A stretch of DNA of 36,999 nucleotides from positions 16,881 through 53,879 of the forward strand of contig WELA01011341.1 of NCBI GenBank assembly GCA_009602735.1, read 5' to 3'. The stretch comes from Mesotaenium endlicherianum. Its lineage: Eukaryota > Streptophyta > Zygnematophyceae > Zygnematales > Mesotaeniaceae. The notes under the pieces are model-generated. The model did not search any database, was not told the origin of the DNA, and worked only from the letters and a program-made list of their open reading frames with translations. Below are positions 20,997 through 32,500 of this stretch, piece after piece. Positions within the stretch are counted from its first letter, which is position 1, and every line of letters begins with the position of its first letter. A program made the translations under genes and the position numbers.

Positions 20997-22604
20997 ATGA
21001 CTCAAAAGTCGGAACTCAAGAGGAAGAGAAAGGCGGACGAGGCACATGCAGAATACTTGCAATTCCGTGGAGACATCAAATCATCCTCCATCTCCGCTCG
21101 GGAATCACAACGACTCCAACAACAGCGGGAGGCACAGAAGAAGAAGGAGGAGGAGGAACAGGCCAGACTGAGGCAGGAAGAACTGGACAGAAAAGCCGTA
21201 GAGGAGGCCAAGAAAGCAGAGGAGGAGAGGCAAGCTGAGGAGAAGCGGAAGCAGCAGGCTGAAGAAGAGCAGAGGAGAATCAGCAGCTACCGCTACACAG
21301 TACTGGGCAAGGGCTTCGATCTACTGGAGAAGGCCTTCAAGTATGCTCAGAGAAGTCGCAGTGAGTCACAGAAGGACATCCTCCAGAGGGAAGGGGAGAC
21401 ATCCGAAAACTTTGACGAGTATATAGAGGTCAGCACGGGGCTCCTCCTCTACCACGATTACGCCAGGATGGTAGGATATACGGTCAGAGAGGCCAAGACA
21501 ATGGCCCAGGTGAACGAAGCAGGGGCTGTATCGATTCCTGGTATCTGGGGGGAAGATAAGGTCATCAGGATGGTCCCCATGGACGCGGACAGCTTTAAGG
21601 ACTCTACATCCCATAACAGGTTCAAGGCCATGTATAATGAGGTGGGGAGAAGGAGCTGGGAATTCTTGGCCAGGGAAATCAGTCAACTAGACTTTGCAGG
21701 GCACTGGTACCCTTGTACTCTTAAAAGGACAGACCCTGCCTTCTTCCAAAAGCCCACCGATTGGCGGTGGATGACCATCAACATGAGGGACCAGCAGAAT
21801 GACAGGGCGACGGAGGAGGATTTCTTGACAGACCTAAAGGGGAACATAGTATTCCCCCCTCACATTGCGGCTTGGGACCCAAGATTGGATGGACTTAGAG
21901 ACTGCATGAGCCAAGAAATGCAGGGGGACAGAAGCAGGGCCCGAGAGTCATTCTCAAAAGGGAAGCACGCTTATGCCAAATGGGCAAGCAAGCAGGGGGA
22001 AAAGGACCTGGATGCGGTCCGTACTCAGCAGCCCCCACCAGCACCCAAAAGGGGAAGGTCAGTGGGATATTTTTTTTCTCGGGAAGAACTGGAGCAGCTG
22101 ACAGAAGAAACCCCAGAAGTCTCAGAGGAACCCGGGGACGGAGAGGAGGAGGAGTCAGAGGAAGACGAGGAGGAAGGCGAGGAGGAGGACACTAGCCCCG
22201 CCATGATCCTGACACCTGCCACATCCCCTGTAAGGGAGAAGACGGGGTTGGCCCTACAGCAACTCGCTGAAGAGGAGGATATCACTTGGCTGGGAACTGC
22301 CAGAGGACAGAACCCATCTCCAGGCACGGAGACCCAGTCAGACAGGGCAGACAGGAGGGTTGCTAGAGAGATAGCCAGAGGCCTGCCGACATCTCCCTCG
22401 CAGAGAGGGCATGTACCCTTAGCTCATGTCATGCAACATCCTTCTGGGATGCCGGTATATGTACCAGTCAGCTTGAGGGATGCCCATTCCGTTTCAGACC
22501 GTGCAGGAGGAAACAGCACAGTTACTGCGTTCTCCGCCGGGTCCCTACACGGAGCCTCCCTCTCTGACAGGCTTCAGAAGACCCCAAGACAGGAGGAGGA
22601 CTGA
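20997..22604 (+). CDS. Extra ORF in element B, unknown protein (535 aa)
   Basis: I do not recognise this protein. It is complete, with ATG at 20997 and TGA at 22602, although the gag-pol beside it has six stops and a frameshift. Residues about 1-95 are highly charged (Lys/Glu/Gln/Arg) and likely form a coiled coil (QREAQKKKEEEEQARLRQEE). Residues about 100-345 look globular, with aromatic clusters such as DWRWMTINMRDQQ and HWYPCTLKR. A low-complexity acidic stretch (EEEESEEDEEEGEEED) lies around 385-405, then a Ser/Thr/Pro-rich tail. No signal peptide, membrane segment, zinc knuckle or known catalytic motif is visible, so it is not an envelope protein of the usual kind despite its env-like position. 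It could be a captured host gene, an accessory retroelement protein, or the gag of a nested element. Confidence 0.8.
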   Translation: MTQKSELKRKRKADEAHAEYLQFRGDIKSSSISARESQRLQQQREAQKKKEEEEQARLRQEELDRKAVEEAKKAEEERQAEEKRKQQAEEEQRRISSYRYTVLGKGFDLLEKAFKYAQRSRSESQKDILQREGETSENFDEYIEVSTGLLLYHDYARMVGYTVREAKTMAQVNEAGAVSIPGIWGEDKVIRMVPMDADSFKDSTSHNRFKAMYNEVGRRSWEFLAREISQLDFAGHWYPCTLKRTDPAFFQKPTDWRWMTINMRDQQNDRATEEDFLTDLKGNIVFPPHIAAWDPRLDGLRDCMSQEMQGDRSRARESFSKGKHAYAKWASKQGEKDLDAVRTQQPPPAPKRGRSVGYFFSREELEQLTEETPEVSEEPGDGEEEESEEDEEEGEEEDTSPAMILTPATSPVREKTGLALQQLAEEEDITWLGTARGQNPSPGTETQSDRADRRVAREIARGLPTSPSQRGHVPLAHVMQHPSGMPVYVPVSLRDAHSVSDRAGGNSTVTAFSAGSLHGASLSDRLQKTPRQEED

Positions 22605-22750
22605 CTCCCCTGACCATAGGGCCCCCGGGGCATCTCCTTCCTAAGGGCGGAGGGCCAAGGGCACAGCATGCTGGATGGGAGAGGGATCAGTAATTTCAGT
22701 TGGGGAAGCCTATGTACCCTGTGTCAGTGTTGTCGAGGCAACAACATGTT

Positions 22751-22763
22751 AAGTTGGAGGGAT
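22751..22763 (+). promoter_or_regulatory. Polypurine tract of element B
   Basis: AAGTTGGAGGGAT directly precedes the LTR start TGTAATGA. Confidence 0.7.
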
Positions 22764-23483
22764 TGTAATGAATCAGTATATTGGTTGATATAATATTCAT
22801 TTAAATATAACAGTTAAATAAGTTCAGCCTGCTGAACTCTAGTTAAAAATCAGTCTGCTGGACTTTATATTTAATGTTAGTTTAATGACTCAGCCGGAAG
22901 CAGCAGGCTGAAGTCAGCTTAAGTCAGCTTGCTGAGACATTCTTTGATAGCCAACTGACTTCCGTACTCGGTAGCAGCGAACTGCCTCAATATGCATCTA
23001 AGTGTGGTATGCTAGATGAATGGCCAGATGACATCCCTATGATGGATGGCGATTCGGGATGATGGGAGATGGCGGTGGATTTGGTTAACCGAGGTCCTAC
23101 CAACGTGGTTAACTCCCGGGTAGGCGGTGCCATCGCACTGGCCGTTCAACAGTAAACTCATTCCATGTACATATGCTAGGCATTGCTCTCGAGTTCGGCA
23201 TTCGGAAACGAGGCCAACTCCCTTGTACAGCTTACTGAGAGAGATCTGAATCCAAGGCGAGAAGCCATTGATACGCACTGTCTTCTAACCTTGCTTATGT
23301 ATGAGTTTACTGATTGCGTTATTGATGCTAGTTTACTCGCATTTGACTTACGAGTGTGGTTCACTGCTAGTGTGTTGTCCTTTTGCCGTTTAATCAGTTA
23401 ACGGAAAATCCATAAAGATTACTTGCTGATATGAAGATCTTTATTAATTGTTAATCGCCTATTTGGTAAGACGATTCATTTCA
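22764..23483 (+). repeat. 3' LTR of element B
   Basis: 720 bp, starts TGTAATGA, ends TTCA; partner of 14693-15411. Its last three bases supply the stop codon of the minus-strand ORF that abuts it. Confidence 0.92.
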
Positions 23484-24401
23484 GCAAACACGAGATGTGT
23501 GGCCTACCATGTGGCAGTGCCAGCAACTCAAGTCATTTCTAAACATCCTAGGAGCGCGGGGGTTAGCCTTAAACGCATACGGGCTGGCCCGTGGTTTGCG
23601 GTTACTAAAATTGAACTCCTTGTCCTCCTCTTTGTCCTTCTTACTCTTAGCCACTTGCTTTTGGACCCGATTTTCCCAATCCTCGCTCTCATCCTTAGTT
23701 TGCATGGACTTGACAACCTCATTTATCACAGGCCAGCTATGCAAGTCCGGGGAAATGATTTGCTTTTGCCGAAAAGTTATCAAAGACAAACCTTCAGTGA
23801 GCGCGCTTTGGGCCGCTTCAATGTCTTCCTTGTCCAGCGCATCTTGAGCGTTGTGGCACAGCTCCGCGAGGTCGTTCATGACCTTCATTTGGGCGCGGTT
23901 GCCCTCAGACAACTTGCCCACACCTGCAATTTTCCTCTTGAGCCGCTTGAGCTGCTGCACGATGTCCGCCCCTGCTCCCTCGCCATCGTGAGCTCGCGAG
24001 ACCTTGCTTTGCGCTAGTTTGCTCACTGCCTGCTGTAACTTGGCCATTTCAAGATGAGCAGCGTGCTGCGCAGCTTTAAGCTCAGCCGCTTCCGCCTTGC
24101 TGAGCTCGACCTGCTCGCTTTCGTACTCTTTCAGGAACTCTGCATGTAATTTGGCGATTTCGTCAGCAGTAAGCTGGCTCGCTACTCTCGCCCTACTGAT
24201 GTCGTTAATTTGCTCACCATTGACCTGCTCGCCATCATTGCGTAAGTCGCTCGGGCCGACCTGGCTTCCCTCACCTCTCTCCGTCATCGCTCGTAAGTAA
24301 GCAAACACGTCCGCGTCTCGAGTGTTCGAGAATCTATGGTACTCTATTAAGTGATTTTGTATGCCTGACATAAGATTGTTTGAATAAGTGTCGGCATTCA
24401 A
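23481..24401 (-). pseudogene. Gag-like zinc-knuckle protein ORF, truncated by the element B LTR
   Basis: 306 codons on the minus strand from ATG at 24401. The middle is rich in Ala, Lys, Glu and Gln and is probably coiled coil (SKAEAAELKAAQHAAHLEM). The C-terminal part is basic (SKKDKEEDKEF, FKANPRAPRMF) and ends in a CCHC knuckle, CWHCHMVGHTSRVC, typical of retroelement Gag or other RNA-binding proteins. The codon after the last Cys is TGA made from the LTR terminus (complement of 23481-23483), so the native protein was longer. No protease or RT is visible near it. Family unassigned; a gag of another retrotransposon is the likeliest reading. Confidence 0.7.
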
Positions 24402-24750
24402 TGTCTACGCGGGTATGTGTAGCAACTACCTTCCTGTTGCAATGAGGCTTCTTTGCAACGAGAAGCCTTATGAGGGTTTCGTTTGTCGATGAGACACAAC
24501 ACGTGTGAAATCGATCAAATTTAAACACTTTGTTGAAATGTCGCAAACCTTCAATTTCAGCTTCAATACCCTTGGGAAGGAAAGCCAGAAGCAGATGTAC
24601 CACCGAGTCAAATTGAGTTGGTCAAAACTTGTTTGAAATACTAATGCCACGAAGCCACACCTTACGCCCCTGGCTCCCTTTACTCGGCTGACTATACATT
24701 TGCAACGAGCAGTACTCCCATGGATATCACACTCTTACTCCTATCTGTTC
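24402..24750. other. Spacer downstream of ABCI11
   Basis: No gene seen; should include the ABCI11 3' UTR. Two overlapping perfect inverted repeats lie at 24436-24468: GTTGCAA/TTGCAAC and AGGCTTCT/AGAAGCCT. Confidence 0.5.
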
Positions 24751-27700
24751 CTACATGAGTTCCAACTTCAGTCGCTTCGGGGGCCAAGATTCACGAGTCA
24801 GGCGACCACCCATGTGCATATGCCACGCTCTATCCACCAATGGTGACAGCTCCCTGCACGCTTGGACAAAGACGGGATAAATATATGGTATCAGCAATAG
24901 TTCAAAACAGACGGCCGTGCTGAGGTCGTTACGTCCTCTTGACAACCCTGAAGTACATCAAGAAGTGGTGACGAGAGTTGCCTGCAACATGACGCATACG
25001 AAGATGGCGAAGGGAATAAAAAGGTACTCCCTTGAAATGCTTTGGAGCACATTGCCTCAAACATGAAAGCACGACATCCTTCACAAACTCTACGCCCCGT
25101 TGGTGCCTTCACACATCGTAGCCCATATAGAAGCAAGAGCCAACCCTTCCAAAATTACCTGAGATCATGGCTGACAACGACAATGGAGCGTTCCTCCTTC
25201 AGTCTGGACAAAAGCTTCACCACATCCGCTCTAGCTTTCCAATCTGCGCGTCACCCACGCGTTGCGCAAGCCCACCCCAAAAACCAATGTGAGCACAGGC
25301 TAGCTCAGCTCATGCGACAAAAAAAATTTGGCGGGGACATCTGCTGCAATAGGGAGCCAAAGCTTGCGTCCCAAAATAAACACCAGGGACCTACCAAGGC
25401 CTGCCAAATAAGAAGGTGCGAGCTTACCGAGGCCTGCCAGAGGCTCGTCCAGCACCAGAAGCTCGGGCATGCGGACCTGCTCACCTTGCAACACACATTC
25501 TTTATGTTCAATCAATCAGTAGTTAAGGAGTGAGCACACCTAGGAAGGCTCCACTAGGGGGTTCAGGGGGCTCAGGGGGCTCTCACAAAAAATAAGAAGA
25601 AAAACTTTCACGTTTGCACAGGCATCAGCAAGGAACTTTCAGCACGTGGCTCAGCGGCAAAGCCTAGCAGTCAAGCAGTCAGCATATTGTTCACAGGTGC
25701 CTATTACAAAATGTACCTCTACTCTACTCCGCTTCACACAAGATGGTGAGCAGAGCAGATGGTGCCATTATAAGACCGTACAGAAAAGCAGGCACACCAC
25801 CCACGGGACACCAAAGCGAGCAGGCACAGCACGAGAGAGATTCTTACCAGCTGCACTGCAAGAGCAAGCCGCCGCTGGTTGCCCCCGCTGAGAGACCTGG
25901 GGTTTGCATTCAGCATCACCCCTTCTAGGCCCACCTGGATGGTCACATGGAGGACAGCATATGAGCAAAAGAACTCAGCTCACACGCACAACACATGATG
26001 TACACCCACAAGACCAGGCTGACTGCATCAAGCCACCGCTCGCTTTCATCGATACCTCCCATCAACATTCCAGAAGCATACCATAGTGCCTACACACCAT
26101 CACACTCATCAGCAAAGAGAGAAGCACGCAGCAGTACTCGGCTACCAGCAACATGATCGCCTCTGCATCCAAGCATACCAGGTGAAGAAAAAGGAGCAGA
26201 GTTTAGCACCCCTCTGACGACGCCATAAAGAAGCCAGCTGCAGGAAGGGGTACTGTCAGACCAGGACCAAACATAGGGACTTCCATTCAAGGCAGCAAGC
26301 ACCGGGCAAAGCCCCTGCAGAGCTGTCACAGCATATTGCACGCATGAAGAAAAGGGATCCACAAGGGGCATACCGCAGAGACAGCCGCTTCAAGGCGTGC
26401 TGCAAGGGCGATGCGGACGGCGATGTCCTCCGCTCGCCTCGGCCACCCAAACGTGAGCTCTTCCAGAACCGAGTCTGCCAGGAAGTACCTGCATGGAGCC
26501 GAGCAGCCACACTCCCAGCATTTCAGACAAGCTCAAGCTAAACCTCAAGGCTATAGCCTAAGTTGCCGCACACGCAAGCTTTTCCTTGTTCGTGATAGAA
26601 AACGCACGTCCAAGCAGCTCTGCGCTGTCAATTCCTGCGCAGTGTCTGCAGTTGAGCTGGGCACTTACAAGGAGAGTTGGCTCGAGAGTGTGAGGGTGGG
26701 GAGCACAAAAATCCAACAATGATTGTTTGGGCCTGGAACCACTGCCACGTGATCTATACAGGCGACAGACATCTGGCAGACCCGAATTTCACAAGCTGTC
26801 CATGCGCTGTACAGGCCGAAGGTAGCAGTCATCCACCGACCAAAAAAGTTTTCCCGATAGCTAACTCGCGCAGGTGCGACAGTAACCTTCAATTCCAGTA
26901 GCCTCGCGAGGAGGAACAGCTTGCTTTGCGTTTGACACCAATCACACAAAAGACATTCTGGCCAGCGAGGAGTCATACCTCTCAGGGAACTGGAAAACGA
27001 TGCCGACCTTCTCCGCCAGCTCAGCTCTCGTTAGGGAGGGGCGTTGCTGACCTGTCTCGCCACGGCCGACGCAGATGCTCCCAGCGGAGGGAGCAGCCAA
27101 GCCGGCTAGAACCTGCCAAAATCATTCATCTTCCCTTTCCCCCCAAAAAACCATCCTCAGATGCCACCAAAGACATGAAATTTCTCAGCAGCAGTCACGC
27201 CAGGCATGTAAGAGCAAGAAAAGAGCTGAGCCGAGTTAAGCTAAGCCAAGCGCTGAGCTCAGTGAGCTGAAAAGCCAACTGAGCTGGGCACCCCCGCACG
27301 GTACTAGAGACAGATGTAATCCAACAGATACGGTCTTGCTTATTACTAAGCCGGCAACTTTCTACAAGCAACAGCGAGGCACCAGGAATGATTAGCAATG
27401 CAATTACCACAGAATATGATCAGAACACGGCAACATCCTTCAACAGCATAAGTACATACTTGAAAGACAATAGAAGAGTAATACTGAACAATGTCAGAAC
27501 CCGACCACAGAACAGTTGCTGACCTGTAAGAGCGTAGTCTTGCCGCTCCCACTCCGGCCATACACCAAACCCAAGCTGCCAAGAAAATAACGACCAACTC
27601 ATCTCAGCTCAGCTGTTCAAAAAAAGGGGTCAATCAGCACAAAGCAAGGTTCAAACAACAAGGTAGAAATAAGAACTCTGGTTGACATGTAAAATACAAA

Positions 27701-28821
27701 GCAGGCAAAAGGAAAAGAATTGCCAAGTGACCAACCTCTTGTGAGGAAGACTCATAGTGACATCCGACAAAAGAGGCGTGTCTATCCCTTGTGGCCTGTA
27801 GCTCACCCCCTCCACCTGCATGCAGAGCAGGCAAAACCTTGTCAATCTCCACCTCTGGAAGTTAAGACAGGGTAACAGGATAGAGCTAGCTCTCAAAGTG
27901 AGCTGGCATGCCACCTATCCTAGTCATCGGGTTAACATACCTGCATGAGGACGCACAAGAACACCTTGTCACCGAGACCACGAGCAATCAGATACAGCAT
28001 CTGTCCAAGCCACAGAATCTTCTTTACCAAAACTCCCAGGGGAAAACTTACTGCTAAAGAAGCAAGTAGTCACAAATAAGAGCCAGAAGACAGCAGGGCC
28101 ATGTCTTTGGATGCATGCACACGCTGAAATATAGTCATCTTTATCAGGACAAGCACACTGACGGAGTGCCTGCCCTTGTAGCGAAGACATTTGATCTTGC
28201 ACGAACACAATTTGAGACTTAGCTGTGGCTAGTCAGAAAGGTCTCTCAGGTTGCTATGCTTTCATGAACTCAAAAATCAAGGCATCATTCCCTTGTCAAA
28301 CCACACTATGGTGCCACTTATTATGCAAGTTCTGCTGCACACATCTCACAAACTTCAGCCAGCCACTAACGCAAAGAGTGGGTGTTCACCTTCAAGAAGT
28401 TGCCATTGTCGTCATGAGCGCCATGTGATGCACTGCTGTTTCCATCACCTTCAGTTGCAACAGCCTCAATGCTTGCCACACTGGGTGCTGGGGGAGTCCA
28501 CTTCCTCTGAAGAGGGTCCGACAGGCTTCTCCTTGGCAACCTGGTCCGCGAAGAAAGTTTCAGGCAAGATTCATGGCAACTGTACCTCATGCATGATGGT
28601 GTTGCCGAGAGACACAATCGCGGAACAAATGACGAGACTAGTACACTTGCTTCACAAATGTTACGGCCTCTAAGCTCACAGCGGCTTGGTGCCTCCGTAA
28701 CTTGCAGCCAAGCTTTCTTTCTTGCATCTGATGTACTATCCCCCGAAAGCAGCGTGGAAAGCACGTTCAGGCGACAACAATATAGCACGCCGGTACTAGA
28801 GATGGTCATGATAGCCACCAA
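24751..28821 (-). CDS. ABCI11: ABC transporter I family member 11-like ATPase (NAP14-like), plastid; nine exons
   Basis: Non-intrinsic ABC ATPase. In Arabidopsis the homologue is plastid-localised and linked to transition-metal (iron) homeostasis; it resembles CbiO/EcfA-type ATPases. Exons, high to low: 28821-28390, 27815-27736, 27575-27524, 27112-26979, 26488-26374, 25934-25848, 25476-25428, 25243-25159, 24853-24751. All introns are GT-AG and every junction keeps phase, giving 378 residues. Exon 1 (144 codons, Ser/Arg-rich) should be the transit peptide. Motifs: VEGVSYRPQG; Walker A GRSGSGKTT (177-185); Q-loop VFQFPER; YFLADSVLEELTFGWP; signature SLSGGNQRRLALA (285-297); Walker B LLVLDEPLAGLD (306-317); VVVSHD with the switch His (342); C-terminal LVDRAWHMHMGGRL; stop TAG. 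All catalytic motifs are intact. The start codon is the first ATG of the open stretch and is the least certain point. It is divergent from SirB. Confidence 0.93.
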
Positions 28822-29596
28822 AAGCCTTCACACTTCTCAGGTCCATGAATGTGACTTCGCCATTACAGGGGGCATTTACAGTGCACCCCACCTCATTAGC
28901 ATTCGGAAAGAAAAGCGTCCCACTCTTGTTGCATCGACGGTCTGCGTCAATCATTCCGCATACAATGACAAGAGAAGGAACACAGATTCGACTACCCCGA
29001 GGCTTTGACTACTACACAAATTCCAGCCATCGGGGTGGAACCACTCAAGTACGCCCAGCTGCCTTCCTCTCACCTCGGCCTTGCTCCCCCTCCTGCTTTA
29101 TATTGCACATAAACCTCGATCGTTTATGTCGTGCCTGGATCTCGTTAACGTTTTGGATAGGGAACGTCGACAGCGCGATGCCTTCACGCTCTGTCCAAAC
29201 TGATCCACACTGATCCATTGACAGCATGAATGGCACCTTGCTGCACCTCGACGTCACGTTTGACGTGTAATACAAACGAGGGGAGAAAGAGGGAGACGTG
29301 CATGAAGAGAGCATGTCCGTACACGTATTATCCATGTTCATTCATAGTGTTTTCATCGTTTGGGCGTTCTATGCGAGAGGGCAAACTGGTGCAAACAAGC
29401 TGCCCCTTGTCCTCGCTGTGCCATAATTACTGGAGTTGGTCACGAGCTTCGTGTGGCTTCGCCAGGCAGCTCAGCTCAGCCCAGCCCATTGCAGTTGATT
29501 ATTTTTTGTATACAGATGTTGTGAACATGTTTTGGCATGATTGAAGAATGTATTGTCGGCTGTCTGGACATTCTTCGCAGGTAACAAATTGGCAGT
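28822..29596. promoter_or_regulatory. Shared intergenic region of divergent ABCI11 and SirB
   Basis: 775 bp between the two start codons, without coding sequence. It should hold both promoters and 5' UTRs. A cluster of three ACGT cores (GACGTCACGTTTGACGTG, 29250-29267) looks like bZIP binding sites. A TTTATATTGC stretch near 29097 is a weak TATA candidate. Confidence 0.5.
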
Positions 29597-32500
29597 ATGC
29601 TCGCCAGCTGTGATGTTTTTCTTCCTTCGACTTTCCCTCTAGGGTGGGCACTTCATTCCTGTGCAAGATCCTCGGATAGGGGCACCTGGGTGGCCGTCCA
29701 ATATAAACTTGGTGGTCCAGGTGCTTCTTTCAACAGCCAGCCGAGAAGTCCACTCTTCCCAGGGCATTCGCAGTACCTTTCTCTCCTCGGTAACTCACTT
29801 TCTTCAAGATTTTCAAGGTCCAAATTGAGTGCCATAGCACCAGCTTCCTTGCCAAGGGTTGGCGCGTCGTCGTTCAGCTTGAGCAAGAACATCTTCCGCA
29901 AGCGCCAAAACAGCATTGTCAGTGCACTCGGGCAAATGGCGGGATCAGCTGTTGAGAACGGGGACATGAACACGCGGCAGGAGGAAATGGGTGTGGTCAT
30001 TGTGGACCATGGCTCTCGCAGGAAAGAATCGAACGAGCTTTTGAGTAAGCATCACCCTCACCGGGCCGAAACACCTGCTTGAAGTCCAATCTCCTGTCCA
30101 GGTTGTGCTTCTATGTGATAGTGTACTGGCTGTGACTATTCAAAGGCCCCCTCTCTCACCTATGAGCTCGACTGTGATCACCGTCTAAAGCTTTCGGATT
30201 AGGGCTTTCCTGACCATAAGAACCCGAGGCGATCCCGTAGAAGCACATTTAGCCTTCCCCACACAATCACTACTTCGTGTGTCAGCTCGACTGATTTTCT
30301 TTCGACGGCAATGGCTTCTCACTTTGGGACTTCGTGACCAGGAACACCTGAGGGCTCTCTCATGGGAGCATACAGCCTCGCCTCTATATTTACTGGTTCA
30401 GATGTGAACTCGTGCAGCTGTCAGCCAACGGCAATGGCTTCCTGCCTTTGACCAAAGTTGCAGACCTTTGCAGCTTAAGCACATCCATCGTATTAGCAGT
30501 CATGTGGCATGCGCCTGATTGCCTCGCTCGTCCACGCGTTCGCCACGTGTCGCTTGCAGGCTCGTTCCTGGAGGTGTATATAGCAGAGACAGGCAGAGGC
30601 ATTGTGGAGCTTGCCCATATGGTACGTGTTCACACTTACTCCCCGGCAACCCCTCAGCCAGGCCTGCTCACATGGTATGCATTCACACTTACTCCCTTGC
30701 AACCTCCCCAGGCCTGTGAGCCTGCTCAAATGGTATGCATCACGCACACACATATACAGACACTTACGCCCCTCCTCCCCCCCCCNGCCAGGCAACCCTG
30801 TAAGCCTGCCCATATGAGATATGCCTTCTCAAATCCTCCCGCGCAACCCCCCAGCAAGGCCTATCCGACAAAGCAAAACTGTTCGCACGACTACGAGTGC
30901 ACGGGCGCGCGGGAAACGCGGCTCGCCTTGGCTCAGGAGAGGCTGAAGGAGTGGTGCCCTCGCTCCGCTGCTGCCATGTGTCGCTGCGCAGGAGCTCGCG
31001 GAGCCCACGATCGCGCAGGCGTTTGACAAATGTGTGGCCAGGGGTGCGCGGGTGGTGGTCATCAGCCCCTACTTCCTGTCGCCAGGTCGCCACTGGAATC
31101 AGGTCTGTCCCTTTCCCCCCCCCTCCATGTCCACCCCTCCCCTTGCCCACTCGACCCTCCACCATTCCCCCCTATCCTTTCTCTTCCTCCTCCTCCCACC
31201 TGGCTCTTGTGCCACTCGCTGGAATGCAGAGAAGTGGGGCTTATTCATCTACTTAGGGCTTGAGGGTTTACTTCTTGCTCAATTTTTTTTTGGGTTTAAA
31301 GGTTCTAGGGTTTTGATGTCTCCCGATTGCCTGCACCCCGCTCCTTTCTCCTTGGTGGTGCCGCTGCAGCAAGCTCCTTGGTTAACCGCTCCCAGTACGA
31401 GCCTGAAATAAGGGTCTTGGTTCTTCAGTGTAGGTCTGTCCTGGGCTTAAGCCTGCTCTGCAATAGCCCGGCCTGGACCCAGGCCTTGCCTCGCGGTGTC
31501 TGGCCTCTCCCGTATGCACGAGATGACCTGGGATGAAGTGCGCTTGTTTCAACCCTGCTTGCTCCACGCCTGGGCCCAGGCCTTGTCTTGCGGTGTTTGG
31601 TCTCTCCCGTGTGCACGCAATGAGGCTGCGGACCCGCAGACCTGCTCTATCAATTGCCACTTCAGCAGCTTTTGAGCTGTCGCACCCTCCGGTGGTCACT
31701 GCTCGCAATGGCATGTCAAATCAATGAATCCTCCCATTATATCCTACTTTCAAGCCGTACTTCAACTCTTGAACCCGAGTTAGCGAGGCTCCGGTGTCGA
31801 TTCCTCCCCCTGTGCAACGATAGGGGCTCCCTCTCTCAGTTGTTTGAGCAACTAACTCTGTCTCACAGCCAAGCGCAACCCCGGTGGCATCGGAGGGGCT
31901 TTTTGAAGCTAGGCCTTTCCAAAGCTGTCAGGATTTCAGCCGGGGGACACAGTTACTCTCGGACTTTGAGACATAAAGGCTGGGGGGAATAGTAGTCGTG
32001 CTCTTGGATGCTAGGCTTCGTCCTGCAGCCCTGTGCTGGAGGGTTTCATTTCAATCGCCACGGCCCCCCTCTGCGTGGCCGCGGTATCGTCTGGGTTCGA
32101 CAGCTGTCCGATTGAGGAGATTGCTGCCCTTGGTGAGGGTCCAACAATTGCGGTGCCTTGGCATATGGAAGTAGATACATGTATTTGCGAGTGCATGCTA
32201 CTTGGCAGCTTCTCGGTCGCTTGACTCCGCAAGCAAAAGTCGCTAGCTACGTTCAACATGCCTGAGCGTGTCTTGTAGCTTCTGGCATTCTACGAGGAGA
32301 GGAGGTGAATTCTGCTCTCTCTCACGCACACGACCACCATTGTGCTACCGCAAGCAAGCGTCCGTAGTCTGCTTGCAATAGTACCTCCCAATGCACCTGT
32401 GCGTCTGCACCAGTGCGTCTGCAATAGCGTCTGCTGAAGCATCAGCGTGTGTGCACTGGTGTCTGCGCACTAGCGCACTGGCGAGGTTGCTCGCACATGC

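Larger units (their letters stand above)
14693..23483 (+). mobile_element. Ty3/gypsy chromovirus B with an extra ORF downstream of pol
   Basis: LTRs 14693-15411 and 22764-23483, primer binding site at 15413, decayed gag and pol with chromodomain, then an intact 535-residue ORF (20997-22604) and a polypurine tract before the 3' LTR. Bases flanking the element (CACTA left, GCAAA right) do not form a target-site duplication, so the element is rearranged or very old. There is a 90-N gap in gag and single Ns at 17724 and 20024. Confidence 0.92.

Noticed and set aside
22025..22327. Ser-rich 100-codon minus-strand frame
   Set aside because: Antisense of the acidic stretch of the extra ORF in element B; Ser runs come from the complement of Glu/Asp codons.
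24334..24603. 89-codon minus-strand frame overlapping the zinc-knuckle ORF start
   Set aside because: Different frame, no motifs and no supporting signals.
25042..25533. 163-codon plus-strand frame
   Set aside because: It is the antisense shadow of ABCI11 exons 7 and 8.
29701..29708. ATATAAAC as a TATA box for SirB
   Set aside because: It lies inside the transit-peptide coding part; using it would remove the targeting sequence, which looks genuine.
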